A stretch of 64,000 bases of DNA from Xenophilus azovorans DSM 13620 (GCF_000745855.1 NZ_KN050769.1:19888-83887), one strand, 5' to 3'. Numbered from the stretch's first letter, positions 18,808 through 27,937 are shown. Numbers and translations: made by a program. Notes: a model not told the origin generated them from the letters alone.

Positions 18808-19217
18808 TGCTGCGCTACCTGCTGGACACCAACATCGTCATCTACGTCCTGAAGCGGCGCCCCATCGAGGTTCTGCCCGTCTTCAATGCCAATGCGGGCC
18901 GCATGGCGATCTCGTCCATTACCCTGGCCGAGCTTCTGCATGGCGCGGAGAAAAGCAGCCGTGTCAGCGAGAACCTGTCCGCCATCGAGGACTTCTGCAG
19001 CCGTCTCGATGTGCTGCCCTACGGACCCAAGGCTGCCCAGCACTACGGCGCCATTCGCGCAGCCCTGGAGAAACAGGGCCGGCCTATCGGTGTGAATGAT
19101 CTGCACATCGCCGGCCATGCACGCAGCGAAGGCTTGGTACTGGTGACCAACAACGTGTCGGAATTCGCGCGCATACCTGCCCTTGGAGTGGAAAACTGGG
19201 TCAACGCCAGCCGGTGA
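18807..19217 (+). CDS. vapC: VapC-type PIN-domain ribonuclease toxin
   Basis: The 136-residue PIN-domain endonuclease has the acidic active-site residues visible in LLDTNIVIY (Asp), TLAELLHGA (Glu) and GVNDLHIAGHA (Asp), with the closing LVTNNVSEFARI typical of the family. The nearest described relatives cleave initiator tRNA, but the target here is not established. It is translated in overlap with vapB. Immediately after its stop, at 19271-19334, lies a copy of the ribD 5' end, so the module was inserted at the ribD start. Confidence 0.92.
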   Translation: MLRYLLDTNIVIYVLKRRPIEVLPVFNANAGRMAISSITLAELLHGAEKSSRVSENLSAIEDFCSRLDVLPYGPKAAQHYGAIRAALEKQGRPIGVNDLHIAGHARSEGLVLVTNNVSEFARIPALGVENWVNASR

Positions 19218-19270
19218 GATTGCGCGACTGATGGGCGCCATAAGGCGCAAGCAGAACGACGAGTGGAATC

Positions 19271-19334
19271 AGGCAGGACCAGCCGGACCAGGTGCGACGC
19301 GCGTTCGATCATGCGGTAGGGCATGGTGCCGGCG
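19271..19334 (-). repeat. Duplicated ribD 5'-end fragment flanking vapBC
   Basis: About 64 bases here match the start of ribD at 18371-18434, exactly 900 bases away, at roughly 80 percent identity, including an identical GCGTTCGATCATGCGG block. Read on the minus strand it begins MPYRMIERASHLVRLVLPDS, compared with MLRRMIERALHLARLALPDT in RibD. The frame diverges after about 20 codons. The fragment abuts the pilE stop at 19335, the position ribD would occupy if vapBC were removed. Confidence 0.75.
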
Positions 19335-19763
19335 TCAACGGCTCCAGCACTCCTGTTGGCTGGCGGTGGCACCCTCCACTTCACGTGCGCCGGCCTGCGT
19401 CAGCGTGTAGCTGCCGCACTTGTCGCCAGCCTGGGCGCCGGTGGGCGTGGCGGTCAGCTTGTAGCTCGCGCCGTCGTCACCGACGGCGTAGCTGATGGTG
19501 TAGCGCTGGCCGTTCACATTCTTCAGTTCGCCGGGAAATTTCGTGGCGTCCGTCAGGTACAGGCCGGTGGCGGTGGCCACCCGCTCCAGCCACTGCGCGG
19601 CCTGCATCAGCCCGGCGCGCGCCTCGGCCCGGTGGCCGCGGCGCACGTATTCCTGGTAGCTCGGCAGGGCGATGGCAGCCAGGATGGCGACCACCGCGAC
19701 CACGATCATCACTTCGATCAGGGTGAAGCCGCGGGCCCCGGCGCGGAGGCGGTGCGGGTTCAT
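19335..19763 (-). CDS. pilE: Type IV pilin-like protein PilE
   Basis: The 142-residue prepilin has a short basic leader ending at glycine before the methylated phenylalanine (GARGFTLIEVMIVVAVVAILAAI). Glu at mature position 5 and the long hydrophobic N-terminal helix follow. The C-terminal domain has a disulfide-capable pair (KCGSYTL and QECW). It is a minor or accessory pilin of the PilE group rather than the major PilA, judged from its place after pilY1. The ATG overlaps the pilY1 stop by 4 bases. It is last in the fimT-pilV-W-X-Y1-E cluster. Confidence 0.9.
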   Translation of the reverse strand: MNPHRLRAGARGFTLIEVMIVVAVVAILAAIALPSYQEYVRRGHRAEARAGLMQAAQWLERVATATGLYLTDATKFPGELKNVNGQRYTISYAVGDDGASYKLTATPTGAQAGDKCGSYTLTQAGAREVEGATASQQECWSR

Positions 19764-22700
19764 CGCGCCTGCCTCCAGGTGGCCCGCAGGCTGGTGAAGG
19801 CGCCGGCCTTGAGGTCGTCGCAGCGGACACCGGGGCCGGCGATGCACTTGCTCCCGCCATCCTCGCCGCCCTTCTTGATCGCCGTCGATGCCCCTCCGCT
19901 GGGATCCTCCGCCCGCGACGGGTTGCCCTCGGACGGAGGGCTGGCATACGCATACACCGCATAGCTGGGCGCAGCGCCGTTCAGGACGTTGATCGTGGTC
20001 AGGAAGTTCTTCCCATTGCTCACGGGCGGGGTGCAGGTCTCTTCGTCGGGGTTCTGGTTCCCCGTGGCCGGGACCTTCGTCGGGAAGGTGAACAGGCGGC
20101 CGGACAGCCAGTTGGCCGTGTCGAGCGACCGCTCTGCCGATGCGGGCAGGTCGAGGTACCACCCCTTCTTCGCATCCGTGCCGCTGTAGGGCACCGGATT
20201 GGAGGACACGGTCCACAGCTTGGTTTCGTTGCCCGCCGTGGTGGCTGTGGAGCCGTCGCTGATGGTTTGCTGCACCAGCACCGAGCGGCCGGCGACGGCG
20301 TTGTTCCCTTCCGCGAACGAAATGGTGGTCGAGTTCGTCGCCTCGTTGGTGGTGCTGCCGAAGGTGTACTTGGTGCTGTCCCACACGCCATACAGCGTCT
20401 GCCTCTGCGTGTTGGTGCGGTCGCCGCTGGTCAGCTCGCGGCCCGTGCCAAAGGTCAGCATCAGGCCTCCATTGGGGTGGAGCAGCCAGGCGGGCGCCGT
20501 GGTGATCGGCTGCGCCGCGCCGCTGGCATCCTTCGCGGCGAACAACGGGTTGCCGCTGAAGGCCACGGACCAGTTCGCCGCGCTGGCATGGCTCAGGTCG
20601 AACTTCCACAACCGGCCCTTGAGGTCGCCTGCGTAGGCCACGTCCGGAATGCGGTCGCCGTTGAGGTCGACGAGCTGCGGCGGCGCCAGGCCGTTGCCGC
20701 CGCCGGCCGTGCTGTCGGCGGTGAGCTTGAGCAGTTCCTTGCCGCCGTCCAGGTACTGGATCAGCAGCACCGCCTTCTCGCTCGCGCTGTTGTAGCCGTT
20801 GCCCATCACCAGCGCCCAGCGCCCGTTGTTCATGCGCGTGATCTGCGTGGCGCGCGAGGGCGTCACCTGGTTCGTCACCGGCTTGCCGGTGATGTGGCCC
20901 ACGTCCTCGTCCAGCGTGGCGGCGGCCGTCTTGTCGAGCACCACCAGGCTGGCCGCGTTGGCGGCCGAGAAGTTCCCCGGATCGGTCACGTCCAGCACGA
21001 AGTAGCCGCGGCCGCCCAGGCCGGGAAAGCCCGCCAGGTAAGTCTTCCATGCGCCGCCGATGTAGGCGTCGGCGGTGAAGGGCGAGCCGTCGACGTAGTA
21101 GCGGTGCGCGTAGTCCGGCCGCGTCAGGGCCGGCAGGGCGGCGTTCAGCCCCTCCGGGATGTAGGCGATCAGTTCCTTGCCGCCGTTGGTGGTGTCCAGC
21201 CGGGCATCGAAGCCGTGCAGCATGCCGTCGTTGGCGCCGACGTAGATCATCGGCCGGCGGCTGGCGTTGTTGGCGGCGAAGGTGGCGTATTCGTCGGTCG
21301 TGTAGCCCGCATCGGGCTTGCCGGCCGTGAACCACACGTCGGAGTTGACGATGTCGCCGTGCCGCGAGGCGCGCGTGCGGAAGGGCCCGGCAGGCGTCTG
21401 GTTCTGTTCCTGGCTGTGGTCGCCGCGGATGTAGGCCACGCGCTGCTCGCCCAGCGTGTCGGGCGTGGCGCCGGGTGTGGCAAGGTTGAGTTCGGCCTTC
21501 CGCGCCGCGCTCAACTGGCTCCATGTCCAGGAGATGCCCTGGGTGGTTGCGGTCGTGCCTCCGGTCGCAGTCGTGGTGCTGGCTGAAAGCACCACGCGGT
21601 CGGCGGGCGAGAAGGAGGCCTCGTCCATGATCGTTGCCGTCGACTTCGGCTTGGCGGGTTGTGAGCCGCTGGCCGGCACGGTGCCCCAGGCGCCGGTACT
21701 GCCGACCTGGCCGGTGCCTGCGGAGACGGCATAAGCGGTGACGCCCCCGGTCCAGTTGCTGGCGTCGTAACCCGCCGCGAAGGCAGCGCCGCCCACGCGC
21801 GTGCTGCGTGAGCTGACGGCGAGGGAGGTCACGGGCGCGGACTGGTCGCGAACGATCTGGCTCACGATGTCCCGGAATGCATTGACGAGATCCTGCGAAC
21901 TTTGTGCGGGTACGAACTTGCCGCGCCCATTGAGGGCCATGTGCCAAACCTCGGAGCGCCGCGCGTTCTCCCTTCTGTTCCAGAGGGCGCCGTTGTAGAC
22001 CGGGTCGGGGGTGAAGTAATCGCAAGGGTCGTTGCCGGGCGCCGCAAATTCTCCCGAGGCCAAACTGGCCGAATTCCAATTGCAGAAGGGACTTACCCAG
22101 TCGATGCTTCCTTCGGCCAACGCGACGTAGTCGGCGCCTCCATACATGTTTCCTGACCATTGCGGCCGGTAGGGGCCGAAATTTGCCGTCGTGTTGTTCC
22201 AGGGAGGAGTCGCCAGATTGAATCCGATGGTGTAGGTTGTCATGTGCTGCCATGTCGCCGGATCGTTCTTCGGATTCCAGTAGGGTTGCAGCACGACGCT
22301 GCCGACGCTCTCTGCATCGGGTGCATCCATGCGGGCAGGAACTTCGTTGGCCAGGCCGGGCTGGAGGTCCGTCGCCCAGTAGTGGAACGCCAGGTCCGAC
22401 AGGGTGCTGACGATGGACGATCCCCAGGGGTCGCGATAGATCCTGGTCTGGTTGTTGGCTGCTGACGTGTCGTATAACACGCCATCCGGAAGCGTTCTGC
22501 TCGTGCCGTCCGCATTGCCTCCATCCACGGAGATGTGGCTGCCGTCGTCGAGGACGCCATCCTGAAGCGCGTTCCAGCCGCCGTCGGTCATGAAAATGGT
22601 GTAGGCCTTGCGGCAGGACAGCTCGGTCGTGTTTTCCGACGAGCCCGGGAGGCTGCGCCAGGGACTGAATGGTCCTGTTGTCCTGAGGTATTCGCCGGCT

Positions 22701-23170
22701 TGCTGGAGCATCCAGTGGGATGGCGTGAGGTTTGTGCCGGGTGGAGACCCTGGCAACGTGTTGCTGACCCAGTTGAGGAAGTTGGCCCGGTGCGTGGCCT
22801 GTAGCGGCAGCATGCCATTGAAGGCACCGCATCCCGCAGGGACGGTTGCGCTGGTTGCGATCTGCCGGCAGGTGTTCATCGACAGCCAGGAAAGCCGGAT
22901 CGACCCATCGGGGACGTTGTCGCCGGAGAAAGTGGTTGTGAGCGCGTTCGTCAACGCAGCCATGCCCGTTGAGCCCATGCTCCCCGAATCGTCCACGGCG
23001 ACGATGACGTTGGGCGCCGGAGGTTTGTAGGCCGTCCCCGCCGGCGCCGTGCTCAGTGCCAGCGGCGCGGCCAGCGCCGCGGCGGGCAGGCCCAATGCGG
23101 CGGCTGCGGCGAGCGCGGCGGGGCGCCGGCGCAGCGTGGATGCAGGATGGATGCGTCGTTGTTTCTTCAT
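19760..23170 (-). CDS. pilY1: Type IV pilus adhesin/tip protein PilY1
   Basis: The 1136-residue secreted protein has a signal peptide of about 35 residues, then an N-terminal von Willebrand A-like region with a MIDAS motif (Asp60, Ser62, Ser64 in DDSGSM). The C-terminal half (from about residue 640) is the PilY beta-propeller, with an EF-hand-like calcium site DLNGDRIPD and blades such as WKFDLS. PilY1 sits at the pilus tip, promotes pilus assembly against retraction, and takes part in adhesion and surface sensing. It lies between pilX and pilE, and its 3' end overlaps pilE. The N-terminal domain is the variable part among species. Confidence 0.94.
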   Translation of the reverse strand: MKKQRRIHPASTLRRRPAALAAAAALGLPAAALAAPLALSTAPAGTAYKPPAPNVIVAVDDSGSMGSTGMAALTNALTTTFSGDNVPDGSIRLSWLSMNTCRQIATSATVPAGCGAFNGMLPLQATHRANFLNWVSNTLPGSPPGTNLTPSHWMLQQAGEYLRTTGPFSPWRSLPGSSENTTELSCRKAYTIFMTDGGWNALQDGVLDDGSHISVDGGNADGTSRTLPDGVLYDTSAANNQTRIYRDPWGSSIVSTLSDLAFHYWATDLQPGLANEVPARMDAPDAESVGSVVLQPYWNPKNDPATWQHMTTYTIGFNLATPPWNNTTANFGPYRPQWSGNMYGGADYVALAEGSIDWVSPFCNWNSASLASGEFAAPGNDPCDYFTPDPVYNGALWNRRENARRSEVWHMALNGRGKFVPAQSSQDLVNAFRDIVSQIVRDQSAPVTSLAVSSRSTRVGGAAFAAGYDASNWTGGVTAYAVSAGTGQVGSTGAWGTVPASGSQPAKPKSTATIMDEASFSPADRVVLSASTTTATGGTTATTQGISWTWSQLSAARKAELNLATPGATPDTLGEQRVAYIRGDHSQEQNQTPAGPFRTRASRHGDIVNSDVWFTAGKPDAGYTTDEYATFAANNASRRPMIYVGANDGMLHGFDARLDTTNGGKELIAYIPEGLNAALPALTRPDYAHRYYVDGSPFTADAYIGGAWKTYLAGFPGLGGRGYFVLDVTDPGNFSAANAASLVVLDKTAAATLDEDVGHITGKPVTNQVTPSRATQITRMNNGRWALVMGNGYNSASEKAVLLIQYLDGGKELLKLTADSTAGGGNGLAPPQLVDLNGDRIPDVAYAGDLKGRLWKFDLSHASAANWSVAFSGNPLFAAKDASGAAQPITTAPAWLLHPNGGLMLTFGTGRELTSGDRTNTQRQTLYGVWDSTKYTFGSTTNEATNSTTISFAEGNNAVAGRSVLVQQTISDGSTATTAGNETKLWTVSSNPVPYSGTDAKKGWYLDLPASAERSLDTANWLSGRLFTFPTKVPATGNQNPDEETCTPPVSNGKNFLTTINVLNGAAPSYAVYAYASPPSEGNPSRAEDPSGGASTAIKKGGEDGGSKCIAGPGVRCDDLKAGAFTSLRATWRQAR

Positions 23171-23205
23171 TCTTTTCTCCCTGGGACGTGCATGAGCGCT
23201 TGCAG

Positions 23206-23985
23206 TCAGCCCGCGAGTTCCTTTCGTACGAAGACGGTCTGGATCACGGCGCGCGTTCCGCGCTTGAGGCCATCGGCCACGGCGGTGATGCGGTAGACGA
23301 CGCCGACGGGGTTGGCATCGACCTCGCCACCTGTGGGCGCGAGTTCGCCGGAGGTGATGGACAGTGGGTCTTTCTGGTAGCGGATGGGTTCGATCCAGTA
23401 CCAGGCCTTGATGCTGTCGGCGTCGCCGGTGGCGAGCAGCGGGTTGTATTCGCCGCCGGCGTCGCCGGACTTGGCGCCCGTGTACAGGCCGTAGGTGGCG
23501 GCCACCGCCTTCATCGCGTCGAAGTCGTCCCCGTCCAGCCAGAAGGCGCTGGCGGTGGGGCTGTCGCCGCCGACGGGCTGGACGCAGATGCCCGCCACGC
23601 AGTTGGGAACCGTGCCGGGGAAGGCGCTCTGAAGGAATTCGAGCTCGCCTGCATCGTTCGGTGGCGGGAAATAAATCTCTCCGGCGGCCACGTTCAGGTT
23701 GGCACGCATGTCGCTGGACGGACGGCAGCCGTCGTGGACGGATGCGCACGGCGTGCCGTCGGGGCTCGTGCCCATGATGTCGAACTCGGCGTCGCGCACC
23801 ATGGCCTGTGCCGCTTCCAGCGCGCGCTGGTAGTCGCTGTCGTTGCCGGTGATCATTTCGTTGAACAGTGCCGTGCGCGAGCCCCACAGCACCAGCAGGG
23901 TGGTCAGCAGCACCATCACGAGCACGACGAACAGAGAGACGCCGCGCTGGCGGGAGGAGGGGGAGGGCAGACGGGCCATGTTCAC
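23206..23985 (-). CDS. pilX: Minor pilin assembly protein PilX
   Basis: The 259-residue protein has a short basic N-terminus, then the RGVSLFVVLVMVLLTTLLVLWG hydrophobic helix typical of PilX. It lacks the Glu5 of ordinary pilins, as PilX does. The following helix (ALEAAQAMVRDAEFDIMG) is characteristic. PilX belongs to the minor pilin set that primes pilus assembly and presents PilY1. Cysteine pairs occur in the C-terminal domain. The start overlaps the pilW stop by 4 bases. ATG 23979 is an alternative start. Confidence 0.88.
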   Translation of the reverse strand: MNMARLPSPSSRQRGVSLFVVLVMVLLTTLLVLWGSRTALFNEMITGNDSDYQRALEAAQAMVRDAEFDIMGTSPDGTPCASVHDGCRPSSDMRANLNVAAGEIYFPPPNDAGELEFLQSAFPGTVPNCVAGICVQPVGGDSPTASAFWLDGDDFDAMKAVAATYGLYTGAKSGDAGGEYNPLLATGDADSIKAWYWIEPIRYQKDPLSITSGELAPTGGEVDANPVGVVYRITAVADGLKRGTRAVIQTVFVRKELAG

Positions 23986-24746
23986 AGCGCGACCTCGAAG
24001 AAGGGTTGGCGGCGCACGGCGAAGACGTTGCGGAACACCAGGTGGGTGCGCGTGCCGCGTGCCGGGGTCGCTCCCTGGCAGTCGGCGTAGGTGGCGCCCG
24101 TGTCGGGCACGGCTTCTTCGCCGATCAGGTCGAGGCAGATCTCGATGGCCGACACCCGCGCCCAGCGGGCCGGGACCGCGTTCATGTCGGTCGCGGTGTA
24201 GGTGCGGATTTCGGGGGCGTCGGTGGTGCCGGTGTTGACGCGGTAGGCGACCTGGAAGTCGGCCACGTTGGCGATGACGGGCTGCGCAATCGGGCTGGAG
24301 GTCCCCTTGCAGGTCAGTTCGCCTTTGTCGTTGAGCGTGAACCTGCTGCTGACGGCGGTGGTGCTGGTGTCGCCGATGCAGTCGCGCTGGCCCGCCTCCA
24401 GCGTCAGCGAGGGCTGGCTGCCGACGGCAAGGACGTCCGGCCCGGTGCCCGCTCCGTCGGATCCGCTGACGACGGTGCCGGTGAAGTCGGTGAAGGTCAT
24501 GGCCGTCTTGTCGGCGGTCGGATTGAGTTCCAGCGAGCCGGCCTGACGCAGCTGCAGGCCAATGATCCGCAGGGCGTACGAGGCCTGCTGCTGCAGCGCG
24601 CTGACATCGGCGGTGGTGCGCGTGGCGCCGCGCGAGACGATCAGCGTGCCCACGGCGGCGAGGACCACCAGCAGGCCGATGGCGATGCCCACCAGCAGTT
24701 CGACGAGCGAGACGCCGGCCTGGCGTCGGGAGGATGGGCGGCTCAT
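23982..24746 (-). CDS. pilW: Minor pilin PilW
   Basis: The 254-residue prepilin-like protein has a class III leader, cleavage Gly-Val-Ser, and the GVSLVELLVGIAIGLLVVLAAV helix with Glu5. The next segment, QQQASYALRIIGLQLRQAGS, is typical of PilW proteins. It is part of the minor pilin complex that initiates type IV pilus fibres. It overlaps pilV upstream (4 bases) and pilX downstream (4 bases), so the cluster is translationally coupled. Confidence 0.9.
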   Translation of the reverse strand: MSRPSSRRQAGVSLVELLVGIAIGLLVVLAAVGTLIVSRGATRTTADVSALQQQASYALRIIGLQLRQAGSLELNPTADKTAMTFTDFTGTVVSGSDGAGTGPDVLAVGSQPSLTLEAGQRDCIGDTSTTAVSSRFTLNDKGELTCKGTSSPIAQPVIANVADFQVAYRVNTGTTDAPEIRTYTATDMNAVPARWARVSAIEICLDLIGEEAVPDTGATYADCQGATPARGTRTHLVFRNVFAVRRQPFFEVAL

Positions 24747-25309
24747 GGCTGGATGTAGACGAGATGGCAGATCAGGCCCTCGGGGCAGGCCTGCGTGGCG
24801 GTGTCGACGGAGAAGTGCTTCGTGTAGTCAGTGCTGCCGGCCTCCGTCTCGCGCTCGTTGATGCGCCAGCCGACCATCACGCCCAGCAGGCGGCGGGCGC
24901 CGTCCTCGTCGGTGTCGGAGGAGGCGAAGGTGGCCGCCTGGCCGAGCGGCAGCGTCTCGGCCACGCTGTCGCGCCAGGCCTTGAGGTCCCAGGCCGCGAG
25001 TTGGGCAGGCGTGCATGCGGCGCTCGAGCAGTCGGTCGCGGCGGCGACGCTGGCGTCCCAGTCCGCGACGTAGTCGTCCAACTGATCCAGGCCCCGCGGG
25101 TTGGACTTGATGCGCTCGGACAGGTCTTCGATCAGGCGCACGGCCTGCGCGCGGCGCACGCCGGTCTGCGTTTCGGCCAGCGTGCGCATCTGTACGCCGA
25201 GCATGCCGAGCACGCCCAGAGCGAGGACGACGATGGCGACCAAGGATTCGAGGAGGGTCAGGCCTTGCTGGCGGCGGGCGCGGGTGTGGCGGATGGTGTT
25301 CACGTGCAT
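24743..25309 (-). CDS. pilV: Minor pilin PilV
   Basis: The 188-residue prepilin has leader RRQQG and helix LTLLESLVAIVVLALGVLGMLGVQM, the usual PilV N-terminus (GLTLLE with Glu5). After the helix, a RIKSNPRGL segment matches the PilV family pattern. It works with FimT, PilW, PilX and PilY1 in pilus initiation. Its start overlaps the fimT 3' end by 10 bases. Confidence 0.9.
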   Translation of the reverse strand: MHVNTIRHTRARRQQGLTLLESLVAIVVLALGVLGMLGVQMRTLAETQTGVRRAQAVRLIEDLSERIKSNPRGLDQLDDYVADWDASVAAATDCSSAACTPAQLAAWDLKAWRDSVAETLPLGQAATFASSDTDEDGARRLLGVMVGWRINERETEAGSTDYTKHFSVDTATQACPEGLICHLVYIQP

Positions 25310-25899
25310 TCCTTGACCTCTCCCGGACCCGCCGTGTCGGTCTTGAGGCGCCCGGCCGCAGACATGGCCGTCGCCAGACCCAGGCCGAGGACGTCGTCCG
25401 AGTCGTCGAAGGGGCGCATGCGGACAGTGGTGCTGGTCGGGCCGACGAGGTCGCCCCAGCCGCTGAACTTGAGGCTGACGCCGGTGTTCACGCAGACGAA
25501 GGCGCCTCGGGGCAGGCCGGACGCCTGCAGAAGCTCTTCGCCGTCATCGAGGGCGCCGTTTTCGTTGGCGTCGACGAAGACGTTCCAGCCGCAGTGCCAT
25601 TCCTTGGCGCCGGCTGCGGTGCATCCGGCGGCGGCCGCCTTCGCCATCGTCACGCGGCCGCCGCGCTTGATGGCCTCGGAGCGGGCGAGATACAGCGCTG
25701 CCGTGAAGTCGCCCATGGCGTGGCGCACCTGGTAGCGCTGGACGACCCGTTGGAAGCTCGGCGCCGCGATGGCTGCGAGGACGGCCAGGATGGCGATCAC
25801 CACCATGGCTTCGACGAGCGTGAAGCCGTGGGAGCGGGAAGGTGAGCCGGGGGGATTCGCCGGAGAGCGGCGCAGATGTTCATTCATGCCAGGCGGCAT
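25300..25899 (-). CDS. fimT: Pseudopilin FimT/GspH family
   Basis: The 199-residue prepilin has the cleavage motif SHGFTLVEAMVVIAILAVLAAIAAPSF with Glu5. A GspH-type C-terminal domain contains WNVFVDANENGALDDGEEL, the acidic Asn/Gly-rich loop that many FimT/FimU proteins share. It is first in the minor pilin operon. ATG 25899 gives MPPGMNEHL, and ATG 25887 is an alternative. Neither has a clear ribosome site. The 140 bases upstream are AT-richer than average and should contain the promoter. Confidence 0.87.
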   Translation of the reverse strand: MPPGMNEHLRRSPANPPGSPSRSHGFTLVEAMVVIAILAVLAAIAAPSFQRVVQRYQVRHAMGDFTAALYLARSEAIKRGGRVTMAKAAAAGCTAAGAKEWHCGWNVFVDANENGALDDGEELLQASGLPRGAFVCVNTGVSLKFSGWGDLVGPTSTTVRMRPFDDSDDVLGLGLATAMSAAGRLKTDTAGPGEVKECT

Positions 25900-26038
25900 G
25901 CTATGAACTGAAAAAAGAGCAATAAAGTGTTATTCGATCGGCGGCTTCATCTGGCCGACGAATGGTTTGACTCTGTGCGAGTTAACCGATATTCGACAAT
26001 TGTGCCGTTGGGATTGACATTTTTGAATGCTGAAGCGA

Positions 26039-26482
26039 TCAAATGTCTCTCAACAGCTTGCGGAAGGCGTCCACGTCCTCGAAGCTCTTGTAGACGGAGG
26101 CGAAGCGCACGTAGGCGACGGCATCCAGGCCCTTGAGTTCCTGCATCACCAATTCGCCCACCTTGTGCGAATCGATCTCGCGCAGGCCGCTGGACAGCAG
26201 CTTCTGCTCGATCCGCAGTAGGGCCTCGTCGATCCGGGCGACGCCCACCGGCCGCTTGCGCAGCGCCAGCCGCATCGAGGCGCGCACCTTCCGGGTGTCG
26301 AATTCCTCCCGGCTGCCGTCGCGCTTGACCACCACCGGGAACGCGACGTCCGGGCGCTCGTAGGTGGTGAATCGCTTGTCGCAGCTGCCGCACTGGCGGC
26401 GCCGGCGCACGAAGTCCCCGTCCTCGGAGACGCGGGTCTCGACGACCTGCGACTCCGGGTGGCCGCAGAAGGGGCACTTCAC
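26039..26482 (-). CDS. nrdR: Transcriptional repressor NrdR
   Basis: The 147-residue regulator has an N-terminal zinc ribbon (Cys3, Cys6, Cys31, Cys34) followed by an ATP-cone domain (about residues 49-139, [12 protein letters not shown]). NrdR senses dATP/ATP and represses ribonucleotide reductase genes by binding NrdR boxes. It lies 19 bases downstream of glyA, a common bacterial pairing, so it probably shares the ZTP-responsive glyA transcript. Confidence 0.97.
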   Translation of the reverse strand: MKCPFCGHPESQVVETRVSEDGDFVRRRRQCGSCDKRFTTYERPDVAFPVVVKRDGSREEFDTRKVRASMRLALRKRPVGVARIDEALLRIEQKLLSSGLREIDSHKVGELVMQELKGLDAVAYVRFASVYKSFEDVDAFRKLLRDI

Positions 26483-26501
26483 GGACGGCCTCGGGCGTCG
26501 G

Positions 26502-27746
26502 TCAGCGGTAGACCGGGAAGCGGCTGGTCAGGGCGTGGACCTTGGCGCGCACCGCCTCGATGTTGGCCGCGTCGCGCGGGTTGTCCAGCACGTCGGCGAT
26601 CAGGTGGGCGGTGGCTCGCGCCTCTTCGTCCTTGAAGCCGCGCGTGGTCATCGCCGGGGTGCCGACACGCACGCCGCTGGTGACCATCGGCTTTTCCGGG
26701 TCCTTGGGGATCGCGTTCTTGTTGATGGTCATGTGCGCGCTGCCCAGCACCGCCTCGGCTTCCTTGCCGGTGATGCCCTTGGCGCGCAGGTCGACCAGCA
26801 TCACGTGGCTCTGCGTGCCGCCGCTGACGATGCGCAGGCCGCGGGCCGTCAGCGTCTCGGCGACGATCTGCGCGTTCTTCGCCACCTGCTGCTGGTAGGT
26901 CTTGAACTCGGGCGTCAGCGCCTCCTTGAAGGCCACCGCCTTGGCGGCGATCACGTGCATCAGCGGGCCGCCCTGCAGGCCGGGGAAGATGGCGCTGTTG
27001 ATCGCCTTCTCGTGCTGCGACTTCATGAGGATGATGCCGCCGCGCGGGCCGCGCAGGCTCTTGTGGGTGGTGGAGGTGACCACGTCGGCATGCGGCACGG
27101 GGTTGGGGTACACGCCTGCGGCGATCAAGCCGGCGTAGTGCGCCATGTCGACCATGAAGATGGCGCCGACGTCGCGCGCCACCTTGGCGAAGCGCTCGAA
27201 GTCGATGTGCAGCGAGTAGGCCGAGGCGCCCGCGATGATGAGCTTGGGACGGTGCTCGTGGGCCTTGCGCTCCATCTCTTCGTAGTCGAGCACTTCGTTG
27301 GCGTCCAGGCCGTAGCTCACCACGTTGAACCACTTGCCGCTCATGTTCAGCGGCATGCCGTGGGTCAGGTGGCCGCCTTCGGCCAGGCTCATGCCCATGA
27401 TGGTGTCGCCGGGCTTGAGGAAGGCGAGCATGACGGCCTCGTTGGCCGAGGCGCCGCAATGGGCCTGCACGTTCGCCGCCTCGGCGCCGAAGAGTTGCTT
27501 GACGCGGTCGATGGCCAGTTGCTCGGCCACGTCGACGAACTCGCAGCCGCCGTAGTAGCGCTTGCCGGGATAGCCCTCGGCGTACTTGTTGGTGAGCTGC
27601 GAACCCTGCGCGGCCATGACGGCGGGCGAGGCGTAGTTTTCGCTGGCAATCAGCTCGATGTGCTCTTCCTGGCGCTTGTTCTCGGCCTGGATGGCGGCCC
27701 ACAGCTCAGGATCGGTCTGTTCGACCAGGATGTTGCGTTGATACAT
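26502..27746 (-). CDS. glyA: Serine hydroxymethyltransferase
   Basis: The 414-residue PLP enzyme converts serine and tetrahydrofolate to glycine and 5,10-methylene-THF, the main source of one-carbon units. Landmarks are [12 protein letters not shown], the cofactor lysine in [13 protein letters not shown], and the C-terminal [16 protein letters not shown]. The start ATG 27746 fits the family. A longer upstream frame belongs to the leader. An AAGGA ribosome site at 27752-27756 is base-paired in one of two alternative leader hairpins, so translation is likely controlled by the ZTP riboswitch just upstream. Confidence 0.97.
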   Translation of the reverse strand: MYQRNILVEQTDPELWAAIQAENKRQEEHIELIASENYASPAVMAAQGSQLTNKYAEGYPGKRYYGGCEFVDVAEQLAIDRVKQLFGAEAANVQAHCGASANEAVMLAFLKPGDTIMGMSLAEGGHLTHGMPLNMSGKWFNVVSYGLDANEVLDYEEMERKAHEHRPKLIIAGASAYSLHIDFERFAKVARDVGAIFMVDMAHYAGLIAAGVYPNPVPHADVVTSTTHKSLRGPRGGIILMKSQHEKAINSAIFPGLQGGPLMHVIAAKAVAFKEALTPEFKTYQQQVAKNAQIVAETLTARGLRIVSGGTQSHVMLVDLRAKGITGKEAEAVLGSAHMTINKNAIPKDPEKPMVTSGVRVGTPAMTTRGFKDEEARATAHLIADVLDNPRDAANIEAVRAKVHALTSRFPVYR

Positions 27747-27912
27747 GGCAGTCCTTCGGTGAGGAGGGTCCTTGCACGAACCGGGCAAGGACTGCCCAGG
27801 CGAACGGCTGATCGCCCGCATGGCGGGCGGTGCGCTTCCCAGTGGTCATCCACGTCAGCGGGCGGCCACCCGGAGGGCGGCTGCGCCTCGCCTATCGCCA
27901 GTCGCGCACGCG
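27747..27912 (-). promoter_or_regulatory. ZTP (pfl) riboswitch and translational expression platform of glyA
   Basis: Read on the minus strand, the 5' domain has GUGCGC GACUGGCG at 27896-27909, and P1 closes with GGGAAGCGCAC at 27830-27840 (GUGCGC pairs with GCGCAC). A linker hairpin (CGCCCGC cat GCGGGCG) follows, then the 3' domain CGCCUGGGCA ending at 27793. These match the ZMP/ZTP motif, which is known upstream of glyA. Downstream, 27787-27796 can pair perfectly over 10 bases with 27747-27756, hiding the ribosome site next to AUG. Alternatively 27785-27792 pairs over 8 bases with 27768-27775, freeing it. The first pairing uses aptamer bases, consistent with an ON switch. Confidence 0.88.
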
Positions 27913-27937
27913 TGGAAGTGTAACTGAGCGGTGCCGC

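Noticed and set aside
25900..26038. Sigma54 promoter for the minor pilin operon (GGCAC on the minus strand)
   Set aside because: GGCAC is present, but the matching -12 element is poor (GTCGA instead of TTGC).
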